From Candidatus Coatesiibacteriota bacterium (GTDB lineage: Bacteria; RBG-13-66-14; B26-G2; JAUVZD01): a stretch of DNA of 64,000 nucleotides. Shown in pieces: positions 53,901-62,230 of this stretch. A model generated the notes under the pieces. It was given only the letters and a program-made list of their open reading frames with translations, searched no databases and was not told where the DNA came from. The stretch spans positions 62,001 through 126,000 of the forward strand of contig JAUVZD010000003.1 of NCBI GenBank assembly GCA_030602715.1. The letters are read 5' to 3'. Positions within the stretch are counted from its first letter, which is position 1. Each line of letters begins with the position of its first letter. The position numbers and the translations under genes are program-made.

Positions 53901-54002
53901 GTGCCGGGAACCTACTCCGCCCTTCCCACCATCATCATTGGGATGTACTCGCCGGATATCGGCTCCTCCACTGCGGAGCTGAAGGTGGAGGTGGTGGAGT
54001 AG
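47997..54002 (+). CDS. alpha-2-macroglobulin family protein with thioester
   Basis: TTG 47997 lies 6 bases after AGGAGG (47985-47990) and starts a signal peptide (LGIVLLALSVVIPAAS); the 24 codons upstream are excluded. Residues about 50-370 form a helical, TPR-like region. Macroglobulin beta-domains follow, with the MG2 mark IIYTDRPLYRPQDLVSFKG. The A2M core comes next (DSPLWIPDLKTGGDGKAFAT). The thioester motif DCIEQT has Cys near residue 1514 and intact Gln, followed by the alpha/alpha thioester domain (GWAWWKGGKESPYMTAY). Bacterial members trap proteases in the periplasm. No pbpC neighbour is present. The protein is very rich in Asp, Glu and Tyr. Confidence 0.93.
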   Translation: MQAPKTTFILGIVLLALSVVIPAASYEREEGAWEEPREEEAISEERMEEAEEVVTYRTEVPLIGPDYESNPPTSAYALLQDVRNYYDEGSFVWSLAACEEFDRRYPGDKNRPEVDLVAIRCMLRLGYYQDAINGLDDYLDMKMVKGTDWAAEAIDLYLNLYTSGSEAYYYYDLVYYIYELHDEGYYDYHHPRTDKRRYELLDMAKKIYRDLMKRSGVAARLHYADRLVQDYMLMYDYLDFAPKDETVVEEFRNRLEYIEMVVELEMSQQMVSLIEYLKGELYFDYYAPTEEEWASALDEDYNEYQQRRQIELAEGIWKELVSTGAELPGGAMALLSLTNLDVGYNNDPVSARERLEYLMEEMGMTGDWRDYYQGIIDELQEPSLGILSSSADFYESPQVSLELVVKVYEEVNFTLYPVDPNKVNEIFEEFGAVDMPGSKAEAREEKEVITPEMLVELRGIPKDVEEIDGVEEVIREWTLTTNASPDGTPKVVNVTLDDLSAGLYIVEASSEDDITRSLLMVSPVIVISGADDRSMLIQAIDARNGESIKIEDSNLYRYWWDYDDEGYSEQRSEKVKLPAKKQKDGWMINMDKLDRDSSYFLVLETEVGPALFNFYPYYYRERDDYQVGIIYTDRPLYRPQDLVSFKGVVREVDYVEKVLSPIKDKTVLVTLYSPDYEEMWTEEFATNEFGSFWGEVELPAGTMLGYLELTAEWVDESEYEFYAYTYFQLEEYEKPEYEMTVLPQKDRYLSGEEVNVEVVGYYYFGGPMSDSYVEYEVTRSGYYTSDWDYEYDKLKKKGDGYTDSEGRFLITFDSDYAREFDNTYEVYVKLTDPSNHVIEDWMWVYTYRSDRYVGLYLDQYTYHEGDTVEATVYTYDWYNEYLSMPVTVNVYEREYDQMTYSYRDVGIIYTTEVTTGDDGYATVMIDLVDPPQYVLVEAVIEDTWGTEVTSVYDAEFVRRAVETEETAPELALYLDEYYPELGDVVTLTIESRFDHADVFLIYLSNYIVESEIVELEPQERGSKLDIVLDVGQKFLPYAEIYARLVKDDYIYYDYQYLYITNTNTEMNITVEADAEEYTPGEEAEVTVTCTDNNDRPVKAELSLVAIDNSLLALAPDETYYLPDSLSNNLGRNVWLEQEENFYYRGTLDTVVFYFQYFYPFSTSGAYHLPVPQDWDVAGDMLYKIYPSYYIRSDLYDIIYLSGTNLLSYIGVEGEKWEATSDVFGYGGGEKGAGGYFRDEMALGSAEDFDEGVMMAEMKTLEAEEGYPLSAPGKDYIATDGVGTITIGGEEFTQAVLRQYFTDSPLWIPDLKTGGDGKAFATVNVPDNLTTWKLFALGVDKGQRIGWGEASFVSTKNVIIRLKAPRHMVVGDVCKLTAIAHNYLPTSKDIYISIDLEGLSHVGGDQSKTIKVAPDDKGIMEEWVRADEVGDAYMLSAALTDEESDATEKFIPIFPHGAMLRQAFAGRLRDSVTHTLTLADMIDPETFSGELILSPSLAAALSYGLDFFTYYPYDCIEQTINRFLPNAVLAASAGKLGLDQYQLSEGLAEAIDGGIARIYEAQTDKGGWAWWKGGKESPYMTAYAVDALYAIMDSPFLSEESRVKVDEMYPRALEFIEGWLVELSNDQTRYDWELGLYVGDVALRVGISDEYLPLIRDSVDYYFEVRDPMSDMGLVLLGSALHQLGNDYEVGVVLRNLDNTANYGSDDTLWWGKDPQHCWYWWDDSVETTAKVLSFKMEVSPDSKQIPFMIDWLVDQRRGAVWKSTKDSSAAMRAIIDYLLNYPEISAPIIAEYVLNDEKVGGLELDPTDYEHPAREIIFQLEDFVTGDNTLTVERTSGEGPVFYTIALEYYTTADYIPAVEGSIGLERNYYLIDRHYEKGKLVEERKPFEGEIEVGEELEVEIIINSPYDFDYVILEDPRPAGLIFTQIESYYDWWLDAYVELRTEKRAILFERLNAGETKIIYRLRAEVPGTYSALPTIIIGMYSPDIGSSTAELKVEVVE

Positions 54003-54027
54003 GATAGGCATTACAGGATTAAACTAG

Positions 54028-54055
54028 AGCCGGGGTGAGAACCCCGGCTTTTTTT
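54028..54055 (+). terminator. intrinsic terminator of the alpha-2-macroglobulin gene
   Basis: A 9-base stem AGCCGGGGT with its exact complement, loop GAGA, is followed by seven T residues. Confidence 0.92.
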
Positions 54056-54153
54056 GCGCAGTTTACCCGCACACCTTTCAAAAACTCCCATAAAAGTAAT
54101 AAAATATGTTATATTCTTTCAAACAGTCCAATTGCCTTGCATCATAACCCCTT

Positions 54154-54933
54154 ATGCCCCAATACGATTGCAAAATCTGCGGTCGTGGGATGGAAGTTCC
54201 CGGCGACGGGGGGAGTGTCATCTGTCCCCACTGCAACTCCCGCTATAATGTGGAGAGGGATGAGTCCGGACTGCGCTTGAGGTTGGTGGATTTTGCCGGG
54301 CTTCCCTCTCCCGACGACTATCCCGGGGTGCTGGAGTTTTTCGCCGTGCCGGAAGCGGTAGCGAGCGCCGAGAGGAAACTCAAGTCTGAATCCGAAGTGG
54401 CAACTGCTACACTCCAGGAGGAGAGGGCAGTCGCTGAATATGAATTACCGGAGGCGGTTTCCCCTGTGGCAGCGACTCCTCTGGTTGTGGAACCCCCGGA
54501 TTTTAAAAAACCTTCCTCTGTAGGGGTGGATGAGGCGGAGGAAGTTACCACCACCGAGAGCGTCTCCCCCTGGCAGGTTAGGGCTATATCCGAAGAGGAG
54601 GAGGAACTTGCCCGCCAAAGAAAGCACTTCAAGCGTTTTCGTTCCAGGCTTAACCGACTTAAGGTGGGCTTTATCATCGGCTTCAGCTTCGCCGGTTTGA
54701 TGCTAATTTCCGGCATTATTGGAGTGTTTGCCCTGCTTGGGGGATATGAGGAGGTTTTATTTTACCTGTGCTTCGCCTTCCCCTCCATAGCCTTTCTTCT
54801 AAGCCTTGCCGGGGGCTTGTTTTTCTTCATCCGCTATCTGTCTAAAAAGCCCCTCCTGCGCACCCTGCAAGGGCTTTTGAGTGACCAGGAGAGGAAGGTT
54901 GCGGAGTTGCCAAGACTTAAGGAGAGCCCGTGA
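54154..54933 (+). CDS. zinc-ribbon membrane protein of unknown function
   Basis: An N-terminal zinc ribbon (Cys6, Cys9, Cys24, Cys27; CKIC and CPHC) is followed by an acidic, low-complexity linker. A basic stretch RQRKHFKRFRSRLNRLK and two membrane helices come next at about 175-225, with a short charged tail. Such single-ribbon membrane proteins are usually of unknown role. There is no ribosome-binding site before ATG 54154. The stop overlaps the next start by 4 bases, so the two genes are coupled. Confidence 0.8.
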   Translation: MPQYDCKICGRGMEVPGDGGSVICPHCNSRYNVERDESGLRLRLVDFAGLPSPDDYPGVLEFFAVPEAVASAERKLKSESEVATATLQEERAVAEYELPEAVSPVAATPLVVEPPDFKKPSSVGVDEAEEVTTTESVSPWQVRAISEEEEELARQRKHFKRFRSRLNRLKVGFIIGFSFAGLMLISGIIGVFALLGGYEEVLFYLCFAFPSIAFLLSLAGGLFFFIRYLSKKPLLRTLQGLLSDQERKVAELPRLKESP

Positions 54934-55907
54934 AAGCTATCATTCCCGTAGCCGGCGCCGGCATCCGTCTGCGTCCCCACACCCACACCACCCCCAAGCC
55001 CCTGTTGAATGTTGCCGGCAAGCCCATCATCGCCCACATCATAGATGAGCTGATGGATGTGGGGGTTGACGAACTGATCCTGGTCATCGGTCATCTGGGG
55101 GACAAGATTCGGGACTTTGTGGAGAGGGAGTATCGGATACCGGCTAAGTTTGTGGTCCAGGAGAGTATGGAGGGCATCGCCCATGCTATTCATCTTACAA
55201 GAGATTATATGGACGGCTCACCGGTGCTTATAATCCTGGGGGATACCATCTTTGACACCGACCTGAAGGCGGTGGTTAAGGCGGGGAAGAGCGCCTTAGG
55301 GGTGAAGGAGGTGGAGGATGCACGCCGTTTTGGGGTGGTGGAGACGGACGGCGCCAATATCCGCCGATTGGTGGAGAAGCCGGAGAAGCCCCCATCCAAT
55401 CTGGTGCTCACCGGTATCTATTATATCAAGGAGAGCGAGCAGTTATTTACAGCCATTGGGCAGTTGATTGAGAAGGGAAAGCGCACCAAAGGGGAGTTTC
55501 AAATTACCGACGCACTGCAGACGGTAATAGACCAGGGAATAGAGATTGGCACCTTCCCGGTCAGGGAGTGGTATGACTGCGGAAAGCCGGAGACCCTGCT
55601 GGAGTCCAACCGCAGACTCCTGGAGCGCTATGCCCGGTCCTTCAAGGGGGGAGAGGAATCCATCATCGTCCCTCCGGTGCATATTCATGAAGATGTGGGG
55701 ATATTTCGCTCCATCGTAGGTCCCAATGTGAGCATAGCCAGAGGGGCGAAGGTCGTAAACTCCATAATCACCGAGAGTATAATCGGTGAAGAGGCGACGG
55801 TGGAGTGCGCCGCTTTATCAAACTCCATCATCGGTCCAAATGCGGAGATAAAGGGAGCCTTCCACAGCTTGAATGTGGGAGATTCCTCAAGCGTTCATTT
55901 GGAATAG
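54930..55907 (+). CDS. nucleotidyltransferase, RmlA/UDP-glucose pyrophosphorylase-like, with C-terminal left-handed helix
   Basis: Residues 1-230 form an NTP-transferase domain with the signature AIIPVAGAGIRLRPHTHTTP, then KPLLNVAGKPIIAHII, a metal Asp in LGDTIFD, and TGIYYIKES. Hexapeptide-like turns follow (SIVGPNVSIARGAKVVNSII). It would join a sugar-1-phosphate to a nucleoside triphosphate for cell-envelope sugars. RmlA, GalU and GlmU-like types cannot be separated by eye; the short left-handed-helix tail favours RmlA-long or GMP-like forms. GTG start at 54930. Confidence 0.87.
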   Translation: MKAIIPVAGAGIRLRPHTHTTPKPLLNVAGKPIIAHIIDELMDVGVDELILVIGHLGDKIRDFVEREYRIPAKFVVQESMEGIAHAIHLTRDYMDGSPVLIILGDTIFDTDLKAVVKAGKSALGVKEVEDARRFGVVETDGANIRRLVEKPEKPPSNLVLTGIYYIKESEQLFTAIGQLIEKGKRTKGEFQITDALQTVIDQGIEIGTFPVREWYDCGKPETLLESNRRLLERYARSFKGGEESIIVPPVHIHEDVGIFRSIVGPNVSIARGAKVVNSIITESIIGEEATVECAALSNSIIGPNAEIKGAFHSLNVGDSSSVHLE

Positions 55908-55978
55908 AGTGGGCAACATAGACCGCTTATCTCGCCTGCCGACTGGTGGGCGTTTTGTTTTGCAGGCGTTGGTCAATT

Positions 55979-56011
55979 TTGTTTGACAGTAAAAAGGCTT
56001 TATAATATCAT
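55979..56011 (+). promoter_or_regulatory. promoter of the methylmalonyl-CoA operon
   Basis: TTGACA at 55983-55988 is 17 bases from TATCAT at 56006-56011. An overlapping alternative is TTGTTT at 55979 with TATAAT at 56001, 16 bases apart. Either would start transcription about 50 bases before the adenosyltransferase gene. Confidence 0.65.
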
Positions 56012-56070
56012 TGTAATTCTCCATAAGGACGGATATTTCCCCTTGGATTGCCAAAGGTTGGGAACATTTT

Positions 56071-56601
56071 ATGGGTAAGGAGAGCACCGGAACCATCCAG
56101 GTATATACCGGCGACGGCAAGGGAAAGACTACCGCCGCCCTGGGGCAGGCTCTGCGCGCCTGGGGGCACGACCAGCGCGTCCTGGTGCTTCAGTTTATGA
56201 AGGGGAGGATTAACTACGGCGAGCTCTCCGCCGCTGAACGACTGGAGGGGTTTGACATCGTCCAGTGCGGACGGGAGACCTTCGTCAATAAGGAGAACCC
56301 CGAACCGGAGGACATCAAACTGGCGCAGAAGGGCTTGAAGCTTGCCGGAAAGGAGATATCCGCTGGAAGATACGACGTCATCGTTCTGGATGAGCTGAAT
56401 GTGGCCTTGGATTATAATCTGGTGAGCCTCGATGAGGTGCTGGAGATTCTGTCCGCTAAACCCGAGAATATGGAGATAATCATCACCGGAAGATATGCAC
56501 CCCCGAAGATTATGGAGATAGCCGACCTGGTAAGTGAGGTGCGGGAGGTCAAGCACCATTATCAGGATGGTATCTCCGCCCGTGAGGGGGTTGAGTATTA
56601 G
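56071..56601 (+). CDS. cobO: cob(I)alamin adenosyltransferase, CobO/BtuR type
   Basis: This 176-residue protein has the P-loop TGDGKGKTTA at residues 10-19, FMKGRINYGEL, DVIVLDELNVALDYNLV and ITGRYAPPKIMEIADLV, all typical of CobA/CobO-type ATP:corrinoid adenosyltransferases. It makes adenosylcobalamin, the cofactor of the methylmalonyl-CoA mutase encoded downstream. Its position beside the mutase chaperone gene suggests delivery of cofactor to the mutase, a job done in many bacteria by the unrelated PduO type. ATG 56071 has a weak AGGTTGGG upstream. Confidence 0.92.
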   Translation: MGKESTGTIQVYTGDGKGKTTAALGQALRAWGHDQRVLVLQFMKGRINYGELSAAERLEGFDIVQCGRETFVNKENPEPEDIKLAQKGLKLAGKEISAGRYDVIVLDELNVALDYNLVSLDEVLEILSAKPENMEIIITGRYAPPKIMEIADLVSEVREVKHHYQDGISAREGVEY

Positions 56602-56602
56602 C

Positions 56603-57568
56603 ATGGCACCGGTCTCCTCCAATCGTCAGGAACTGCTCAAGAGGTTCTTCGGCGGAGACCGTCTGGCTCTGTCCCGGGTAATCTCCATCATAGAGAATGA
56701 GAGAGACGGCTATCGGGAGATTTTAGCCAGTCTGTATGCCAACAGCCACAAAGCCTTCCGCATCGGGGTGACCGGTCCTCCCGGGGCGGGAAAGTCCACC
56801 CTGGTCTCCCGCCTGGCACGGTACTACCTACAGAGTGAGTTGTCGGTGGGGATAATTGCGGTTGACCCCACCAGCCCTTTCAGCGGGGGAGCGCTACTCG
56901 GTGATAGGGTGCGTATGCAGGATGAGGGGGTGCAGAGTGGGGCTTTCATCCGCTCTATGGCTACCCGGGGGAGCGTCGGTGGTCTGGCGCAGGCAAGCCG
57001 TGGTGTGGCTTTAGCAATGGACGCTTTCGGCAAGGAGCCGATAATACTGGAGACGGTGGGGGTGGGGCAGAGCGAGCTGGACATCGCCAACTCCGCCGAT
57101 ACCACCGTTGTAGTATTGGTGCCGGAGTCGGGGGACGGCATCCAGGCGATGAAGGCTGGACTTATGGAGATTGCCGATGTCTTCTGCGTCAATAAAGCAG
57201 ACCGTGAGGGGGCGGAAGCCCTCTGTCGGGAGATAGCGGTTATATGTGAGATGCGGTCGGACCGCAGTTGGGAGATACCCATCGTGCAGACTGTTGCCAC
57301 CAGAAATGAGGGCACAGAGGAGCTGGTGAGGGCGATTGAGAGCCACCGTGAGTTCATAACCGAGGGGGAGCGGTATCACCTCCACCTGCGCCAGCAGATA
57401 CGCAGTGACCTCCAGGAGCTTCTGGAGAGGGAGATTTCCATGCGCCTTCAGTTCCGCAATGGGTTTGAGGAACTGCTTGAGAAACAGGTGGGACGGATAG
57501 AGTCCGGCGAGATATCGCCCTATGAGGCGGTGGACATTTTGCTTGGAAAGGAATTGAAGTTACAATAA
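56603..57568 (+). CDS. meaB: MeaB/ArgK-type methylmalonyl-CoA mutase chaperone GTPase
   Basis: This 321-residue G3E GTPase has Walker A GVTGPPGAGKSTL near residue 55, AVDPTSPFSGGALLGDRVRM (switch I), FIRSMATRGSVGGLAQ, ETVGVGQSELDIA (switch II) and NKAD for guanine specificity. It protects and gates cofactor loading of methylmalonyl-CoA mutase, present in the same operon. ATG 56603 comes one base after the cobO stop; the frame extends further back, overlapping cobO, without family similarity. The C-terminal dimerisation helices are complete. Confidence 0.95.
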   Translation: MAPVSSNRQELLKRFFGGDRLALSRVISIIENERDGYREILASLYANSHKAFRIGVTGPPGAGKSTLVSRLARYYLQSELSVGIIAVDPTSPFSGGALLGDRVRMQDEGVQSGAFIRSMATRGSVGGLAQASRGVALAMDAFGKEPIILETVGVGQSELDIANSADTTVVVLVPESGDGIQAMKAGLMEIADVFCVNKADREGAEALCREIAVICEMRSDRSWEIPIVQTVATRNEGTEELVRAIESHREFITEGERYHLHLRQQIRSDLQELLEREISMRLQFRNGFEELLEKQVGRIESGEISPYEAVDILLGKELKLQ

Positions 57569-57588
57569 ACAACTGAAGGAGCCTGCAG

Positions 57589-58743
57589 ATGACCTACAAT
57601 TTAGACCCCAAACAGCAGAAGGTTAGAGATGAGGTGCGCAAGTTTGCCGAAAAGCATGTTTTGCCTCGTTCGGTGGAGCTGGATAGGCGCCCGCCGGAGT
57701 TTCCCTACGACATCTTCAAGGAGATGGGAAAGGCGAAGTTTCTGGGATTTCCCACTTCAAAGGAGTATGGCGGTGAGGGGAGAAGCATCCTGGAACATTG
57801 CACACTGGTAGAGGAGATGTCCGTCGCCGATGCGGCGATCGCCATAGTCATGGCTGTCTCCGTTTTAACCTCCACCCCTATTGAGCTTTTCGGCAATGAG
57901 CAGCAGAAGAAGAAATATCTCCCCAAGATTGCCTCCGGGGAGTATATCGGAGCCTTCGCCTTGACCGAGCCGGGGGCTGGCTCCGATGCCGCAGCCCAGA
58001 AGACCACCGCGGTCCTTGACGGAGACCATTATGTGGTCAACGGCGAGAAGATATTCATCACCTCCGGAAATGTCGCCGATGTAGTGGTGCTGATATGCCG
58101 GATTTGTGAGGACTCTGAAGGTGAGGGAAAAGTATCCGCTCTAATCTTTGATGACCCCAAAGCCGAGGGTTTTAGGACGGAGACTTTGAAATATAAGATG
58201 GGCATCCGTGCATCCACCACCGGTCGGCTCTACTTCAAGAACGTGCGCATTCCTAAAGAAAACTTATTGGGTGAGGTGGGCAAGGGTTTCCGCATAACCA
58301 TGACCACCCTGGATTCAGCTCGCATTGGGGTGGCATCTCAGGCGGTGGGTATCGCTCAGAGGGCTTACAATGAGGCGGTGAAATATTCACTGGAGCGGGA
58401 GCAGTTCGGCAAGCCCATCTCCGCCAACCAGGCGATACAATGGATGCTTGCCGATATGTCCTGTCGTCTGGAGGCTTCCCGCCTGTTGACCTACAAAGCC
58501 GCCCAGATGGCTGATAATGGGGAGAAGTATGCCAAAGAAGCAGCCCAGGCAAAGCTGTATGCTTCCGAGAGTGCGGTTTTTTGTGCCGACCGAGCGGTGC
58601 AGATTCACGGCGGATACGGTTACATCGGAGATTTTTCCGAGATAGATAGACTCTATCGTGACGCTCGCATAACCCCCATCTACGAGGGCACCAGTGAGGT
58701 GCAGAGGTTGGTCATCGCCAACTATATCTTGAAGGGCAAGTGA
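57589..58743 (+). CDS. acyl-CoA dehydrogenase
   Basis: This 384-residue flavoenzyme has the usual length. It shows [20 protein letters not shown] for FAD/substrate binding, [11 protein letters not shown], the R-E[10 protein letters not shown] helix, [12 protein letters not shown], and the catalytic glutamate in [15 protein letters not shown] near residue 371. It should oxidise short or branched acyl-CoAs, passing electrons to ETF. No etfAB lies in the window. AGGAG lies 8 bases before ATG 57589. Context suggests butyryl-, isobutyryl- or 2-methylbutyryl-CoA from amino-acid breakdown feeding the propionyl-CoA branch; that is inference. Confidence 0.93.
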   Translation: MTYNLDPKQQKVRDEVRKFAEKHVLPRSVELDRRPPEFPYDIFKEMGKAKFLGFPTSKEYGGEGRSILEHCTLVEEMSVADAAIAIVMAVSVLTSTPIELFGNEQQKKKYLPKIASGEYIGAFALTEPGAGSDAAAQKTTAVLDGDHYVVNGEKIFITSGNVADVVVLICRICEDSEGEGKVSALIFDDPKAEGFRTETLKYKMGIRASTTGRLYFKNVRIPKENLLGEVGKGFRITMTTLDSARIGVASQAVGIAQRAYNEAVKYSLEREQFGKPISANQAIQWMLADMSCRLEASRLLTYKAAQMADNGEKYAKEAAQAKLYASESAVFCADRAVQIHGGYGYIGDFSEIDRLYRDARITPIYEGTSEVQRLVIANYILKGK

Positions 58744-58758
58744 TATTGGGGAGGGACT

Positions 58759-59886
58759 TTGCGGGTTGAACTGACCGAGGTAGAGGAGGATATCGCCCTA
58801 ACCGCCGCTAAATTTGCCCAGAAAGAGGTAGCTCCCCTGGGCGGGGAGGTGGATGCCGGGGATAGGATTCCCCCAGCGCTCTTTGAGCTGATGGCTGGGC
58901 TTGATTATCTGGGGTTGTGTGTCCCCGCCAAATATGGGGGAGTCGGCTTGGGTCTTGTCGCCCGCACCCTGATTCTTGCCGAGATTTCCCAGAGACTTCC
59001 TGCGGTGGGCTTCGCCCTGCAGGTGTTTCAACTGGCGATAAGCCCCATCGTCAGGTGGGGGACGGAGGAGCAGAGGGGAAAATATGTTCCCCCTATGGCA
59101 TCCGGGAAGTCGTTCGGCACCATGACCTTGACCGAGCCCTCGGGGGGGAGCGACCCCAGGGGAATCAAGACCCGGGCGGAGAAAGACGGTGGTATATACC
59201 GATTGAGCGGAGCGAAGTGTTTCATCACCCATTCTCGCCTTGCTGATATTCATATTGTGCTTGCTAGAACCGGTGCAGGCGTTGACGACCTCTCCGCCTT
59301 CATAGTGGAGTCCTCAATGCCCGGGTTCAAGGTGGGACGGCTGGAGGAGAAACGGTCCCTTCGGGGTTGTGAATATGGTGAGGTGATATTTGACGGTTGC
59401 CAGGTGCCGGCGGAAAACCGCCTCGGTGAGGAGGGGGAGGGATTGAGGATAGTTATGGAGGCGGTAAGCGAATATGGCAGGAGCGGGGTGTCTGCGGTGG
59501 GATTGGGGATAATATCCGGCTGTTTGCAGGTGGCGACGGAATTTGCCCGGGAGAGGGTGGTGGGGGGAAAGCCGATTATTGAATATCGCCAAATCAAAGA
59601 ACATGTGCAGGAAATTGAGAAGATATGTCGGGGGGCGTTGGAGTTTCTTTTGGTCGCCTGTCGTATGGTGGACGAGGGAGGGCGCGCCGACCGGGAGCTG
59701 GCATTGGCAAAGAAGGAGTGCAGTGAGGGGGCTTTTCGGAGCGCTGGATTGGCGGGAGAGGTGCTTGGAGGGGCGGCTATCTGTGAGGATTTCCCCGTCG
59801 CTCGCTATCTGCGTGATTCGGCTGCACTTTTTGCCGCCGCAGGCACCAATGAGATTATGGAGTTGATAATCGGAAAGAAGGAATAA
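58759..59886 (+). CDS. acyl-CoA dehydrogenase paralogue lacking the usual catalytic Glu
   Basis: This 375-residue protein has the same fold (TMTLTEPSGGSDPRGIKTRA, ITHSRLADIHIVLA). At the C-terminus the catalytic position reads ALFAAAGTNEIMEL near residue 358, where the first dehydrogenase has YEGTSE; the Glu is replaced by Ala. The alternative Glu position of isovaleryl- and long-chain enzymes (helix G) reads SEYGRSGVSA and does not obviously supply one. The DNA-level similarity to the preceding gene is low, so it is an old paralogue. Start TTG 58759 with GGGGAGGG upstream. It may act as a specialised dehydrogenase or a partner subunit. Confidence 0.88.
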   Translation: MRVELTEVEEDIALTAAKFAQKEVAPLGGEVDAGDRIPPALFELMAGLDYLGLCVPAKYGGVGLGLVARTLILAEISQRLPAVGFALQVFQLAISPIVRWGTEEQRGKYVPPMASGKSFGTMTLTEPSGGSDPRGIKTRAEKDGGIYRLSGAKCFITHSRLADIHIVLARTGAGVDDLSAFIVESSMPGFKVGRLEEKRSLRGCEYGEVIFDGCQVPAENRLGEEGEGLRIVMEAVSEYGRSGVSAVGLGIISGCLQVATEFARERVVGGKPIIEYRQIKEHVQEIEKICRGALEFLLVACRMVDEGGRADRELALAKKECSEGAFRSAGLAGEVLGGAAICEDFPVARYLRDSAALFAAAGTNEIMELIIGKKE

Positions 59887-59900
59887 AAGGATGAGAGAAA

Positions 59901-61559
59901 ATGGCTAAGAAAACCGCAAGCCAAAGTGATCAGGAAGCCTTCCAGGAGAAAGTCAAGACCTGCAAATTTCGGGATGTGCTTTATGAGACTATCTCCGGTG
60001 ATGAGGTCAAGGTGTTATATACTCCAGAGGATTTGGAGGATTTTGACTACCAGCGGGATTTAGGCTATCCCGGCGAGTTTCCCTACACCAGAGGCGTTCA
60101 CACCGATATGTATCGTGGTCGGTTGTGGACCATGCGCCAGTTCTCCGGCTTCGGCACCCCTGAGGATACCAACAAGCGCTACAAGTTCCTGCTGGAGCAG
60201 GGACAGACCGGACTCTCCGTAGCCTTTGATATGGCTACCATTATGGGCTACGACTCCGACCATCCCCGTGCCCGGGGAGAGGTGGGGCGCTGTGGGGTTG
60301 CCGTCTCCAGCCTGGCGGACATGGAGACCATCTTTGACGGCATTCCTCTGGATAAGATATCCACCTCCATGACCATCAACGCCCCGGCGGCGATGTTGCT
60401 GTGTTTCTACATCGCTGTGGGGGAGAAGCAGGGTGTGGATTCCAAACTGCTGACCGGCACCATACAGAACGACATCCTCAAGGAATATATCGCCCAGAAA
60501 TCGTGGATATTCCCGCCGGAGCCCTCCATGCGCATTATCACCGACATAATGGCTTTCGCCGCCGAGGAGGTTCCCAGGTGGAATACCATATCCATCTCCG
60601 GTTATCACATCCGTGAAGCCGGCTCAACCGCCGCTCAGGAGCTTGCCTTTACCCTTGCCGACGGTTTCGCCTACGTGGAGGCAGGAATCGCCGCCGGGCT
60701 GGATGTGGATACCTTCGCCCCCCGCCTATCCCACTTCTTCAACGCCCATCTGGATTTCTTTGAGGAGATAGCCAAGTATCGGGCGGCGCGGCGGATATGG
60801 GCTAGGCACATGCGGGAAAAATATAAGGCAAAGAACCCCCGAAGCTGGCTCATGCGCTTCCACACCCAGACCGCAGGTTGTTCCCTGACCTCCCAACAGC
60901 CGGAGAACAATATCATCCGCACCGCCTACGAAGCCCTGTCGGCGGTTCTGGGCGGGACCCAGAGCCTGCACACCAACTCCATGGACGAGACCCTAGCCCT
61001 TCCCACGGAAAAGGCGGTGCTCATCGCCCTGCGCACCCAGCAGATAATCGCCAGTGAGAGTGGGGTGGCTAACACCATAGACCCCCTGGCCGGCTCTTAC
61101 TATGTGGAGTCGTTCACCAACCGATTGGAGGAGCAAGCCGAGGAGTATTTCCAGAAGATTGAGGATCTGGGCGGGGTGATTAAAGCCATAGAAGTCGGCT
61201 TCTTCCAGAAGGAGATAGCCGACGCCGCCTACCGCTATCAGAAGGAGATAGAGGAGAAGAGGCGTATCATCGTGGGGCTCAATGATTTCGTTTTGCCGGA
61301 TGAGAAGGTGGAGATAGATGTCCTCAGGATATCTCCGCAGGTGGAGAAGAGGCAGATTGAGAAGCTGGCAAAGCTTAGGGCGGAGAGGGACAACGGAGAG
61401 GTGGAACGGACCCTTAAAGAACTGCGCAAATCGGCGAATGAGGGTAGCAACCTCCTTCCCCGCATACTGGTATGCACACGCTGTTATGCCACCCTGGGAG
61501 AGATAATTCAGGTTCTGCGGGAGGAGTTCGGGGAGTATAAGGACCCGGCGTATTTCTAG
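59901..61559 (+). CDS. methylmalonyl-CoA mutase, catalytic (alpha N-terminal) subunit
   Basis: This 552-residue protein covers the TIM-barrel catalytic domain only. It has [20 protein letters not shown] then [42 protein letters not shown], and [20 protein letters not shown]. The cobalamin-binding domain is missing and is encoded by the gene at 61791, as in archaeal-type split mutases. Together they interconvert (R)-methylmalonyl-CoA and succinyl-CoA using adenosylcobalamin. Isobutyryl-CoA mutase-type specificity cannot be excluded by eye. ATG 59901 follows GGATGAGAG. Confidence 0.95.
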   Translation: MAKKTASQSDQEAFQEKVKTCKFRDVLYETISGDEVKVLYTPEDLEDFDYQRDLGYPGEFPYTRGVHTDMYRGRLWTMRQFSGFGTPEDTNKRYKFLLEQGQTGLSVAFDMATIMGYDSDHPRARGEVGRCGVAVSSLADMETIFDGIPLDKISTSMTINAPAAMLLCFYIAVGEKQGVDSKLLTGTIQNDILKEYIAQKSWIFPPEPSMRIITDIMAFAAEEVPRWNTISISGYHIREAGSTAAQELAFTLADGFAYVEAGIAAGLDVDTFAPRLSHFFNAHLDFFEEIAKYRAARRIWARHMREKYKAKNPRSWLMRFHTQTAGCSLTSQQPENNIIRTAYEALSAVLGGTQSLHTNSMDETLALPTEKAVLIALRTQQIIASESGVANTIDPLAGSYYVESFTNRLEEQAEEYFQKIEDLGGVIKAIEVGFFQKEIADAAYRYQKEIEEKRRIIVGLNDFVLPDEKVEIDVLRISPQVEKRQIEKLAKLRAERDNGEVERTLKELRKSANEGSNLLPRILVCTRCYATLGEIIQVLREEFGEYKDPAYF

Positions 61560-61595
61560 GCTGGGTTATCTTATTGGTTATGAGAGGGAGTTGAG

Positions 61596-61763
61596 ATGGA
61601 ACGGATATTCCTTGTTGGTGTAGTTTTGTTTGTAACATTATTTGGCTCTTCTGGGGTCTATGCCGAACAATTGGTCATAGTCACCCCCTCATCTATGAAC
61701 TTCCGCACCGAACCGTCGGCGAATTCGGAACAGGTGAGCGACTGTCCCAAGCAAGTTATCTAG
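61596..61763 (+). CDS. 55-residue secreted protein with truncated SH3 domain, probable gene remnant
   Basis: ATG 61596 has GGGAG nearby. A signal peptide (RIFLVGVVLFVTLFGSSGVYA) is followed by LVIVTPSSMNFRTEPSANSE, the first two strands of a bacterial SH3 domain, which is then cut short at QVSDCPKQVI-stop. A normal SH3 needs about 40 more residues. It sits between the two mutase subunit genes and is unrelated to their pathway. Most likely it is a decayed or deleted extracellular protein gene; a short expressed peptide is possible. Confidence 0.5.
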   Translation: MERIFLVGVVLFVTLFGSSGVYAEQLVIVTPSSMNFRTEPSANSEQVSDCPKQVI

Positions 61764-61790
61764 TCTTATTTGATATACAAGGAGCGCAAT

Positions 61791-62198
61791 ATGGCTGAGA
61801 AGATAAGGGTATTGGTGGGAAAGCCCGGCTTGGACGGTCACGACCGGGGCGCCAAGGTGGTCGCCCGGGCTCTGCGCGACGGTGGTATGGAGGTAATCTA
61901 CACCGGTCTGCACCAGACCCCGGAGATGATTGTGGAAGCCGCCCTGCAGGAGGATGTTGATGTGGTAGCTCTCTCCATCCTCTCCGGTGCGCATATGACC
62001 ATGTTCTCCCGCGTCCTTGAACTCCTCAAGGAGAACGGCGCCGACCATATATTGGTGACCGGCGGGGGCATCATCCCCGAGGAGGATATTAAGGCGCTGG
62101 GCGAGATGGGCGTTGGGCGTCTGTTCGGTCCCGGCACCCCCACGGATGAGATTGTGGAATACATCCGGGGCGCTGTGGAAGAGGCTCGGGCGAAATAA
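61791..62198 (+). CDS. methylmalonyl-CoA mutase, cobalamin-binding subunit
   Basis: This 135-residue protein has the B12-binding motif [20 protein letters not shown] (DxHxxG with His at about residue 15 giving the cobalt ligand), [13 protein letters not shown] (SxL), and [13 protein letters not shown] (GG). It is the size of free-standing B12 subunits and completes the catalytic subunit at 59901. ATG 61791 has AAGGAG 6 bases upstream; the frame to 61770 is not needed. An epimerase gene expected for this pathway is not seen in the window. Confidence 0.95.
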   Translation: MAEKIRVLVGKPGLDGHDRGAKVVARALRDGGMEVIYTGLHQTPEMIVEAALQEDVDVVALSILSGAHMTMFSRVLELLKENGADHILVTGGGIIPEEDIKALGEMGVGRLFGPGTPTDEIVEYIRGAVEEARAK

Positions 62199-62230
62199 AC
62201 CAAACCATTTCTCACAGAACAGGAGCTGTC

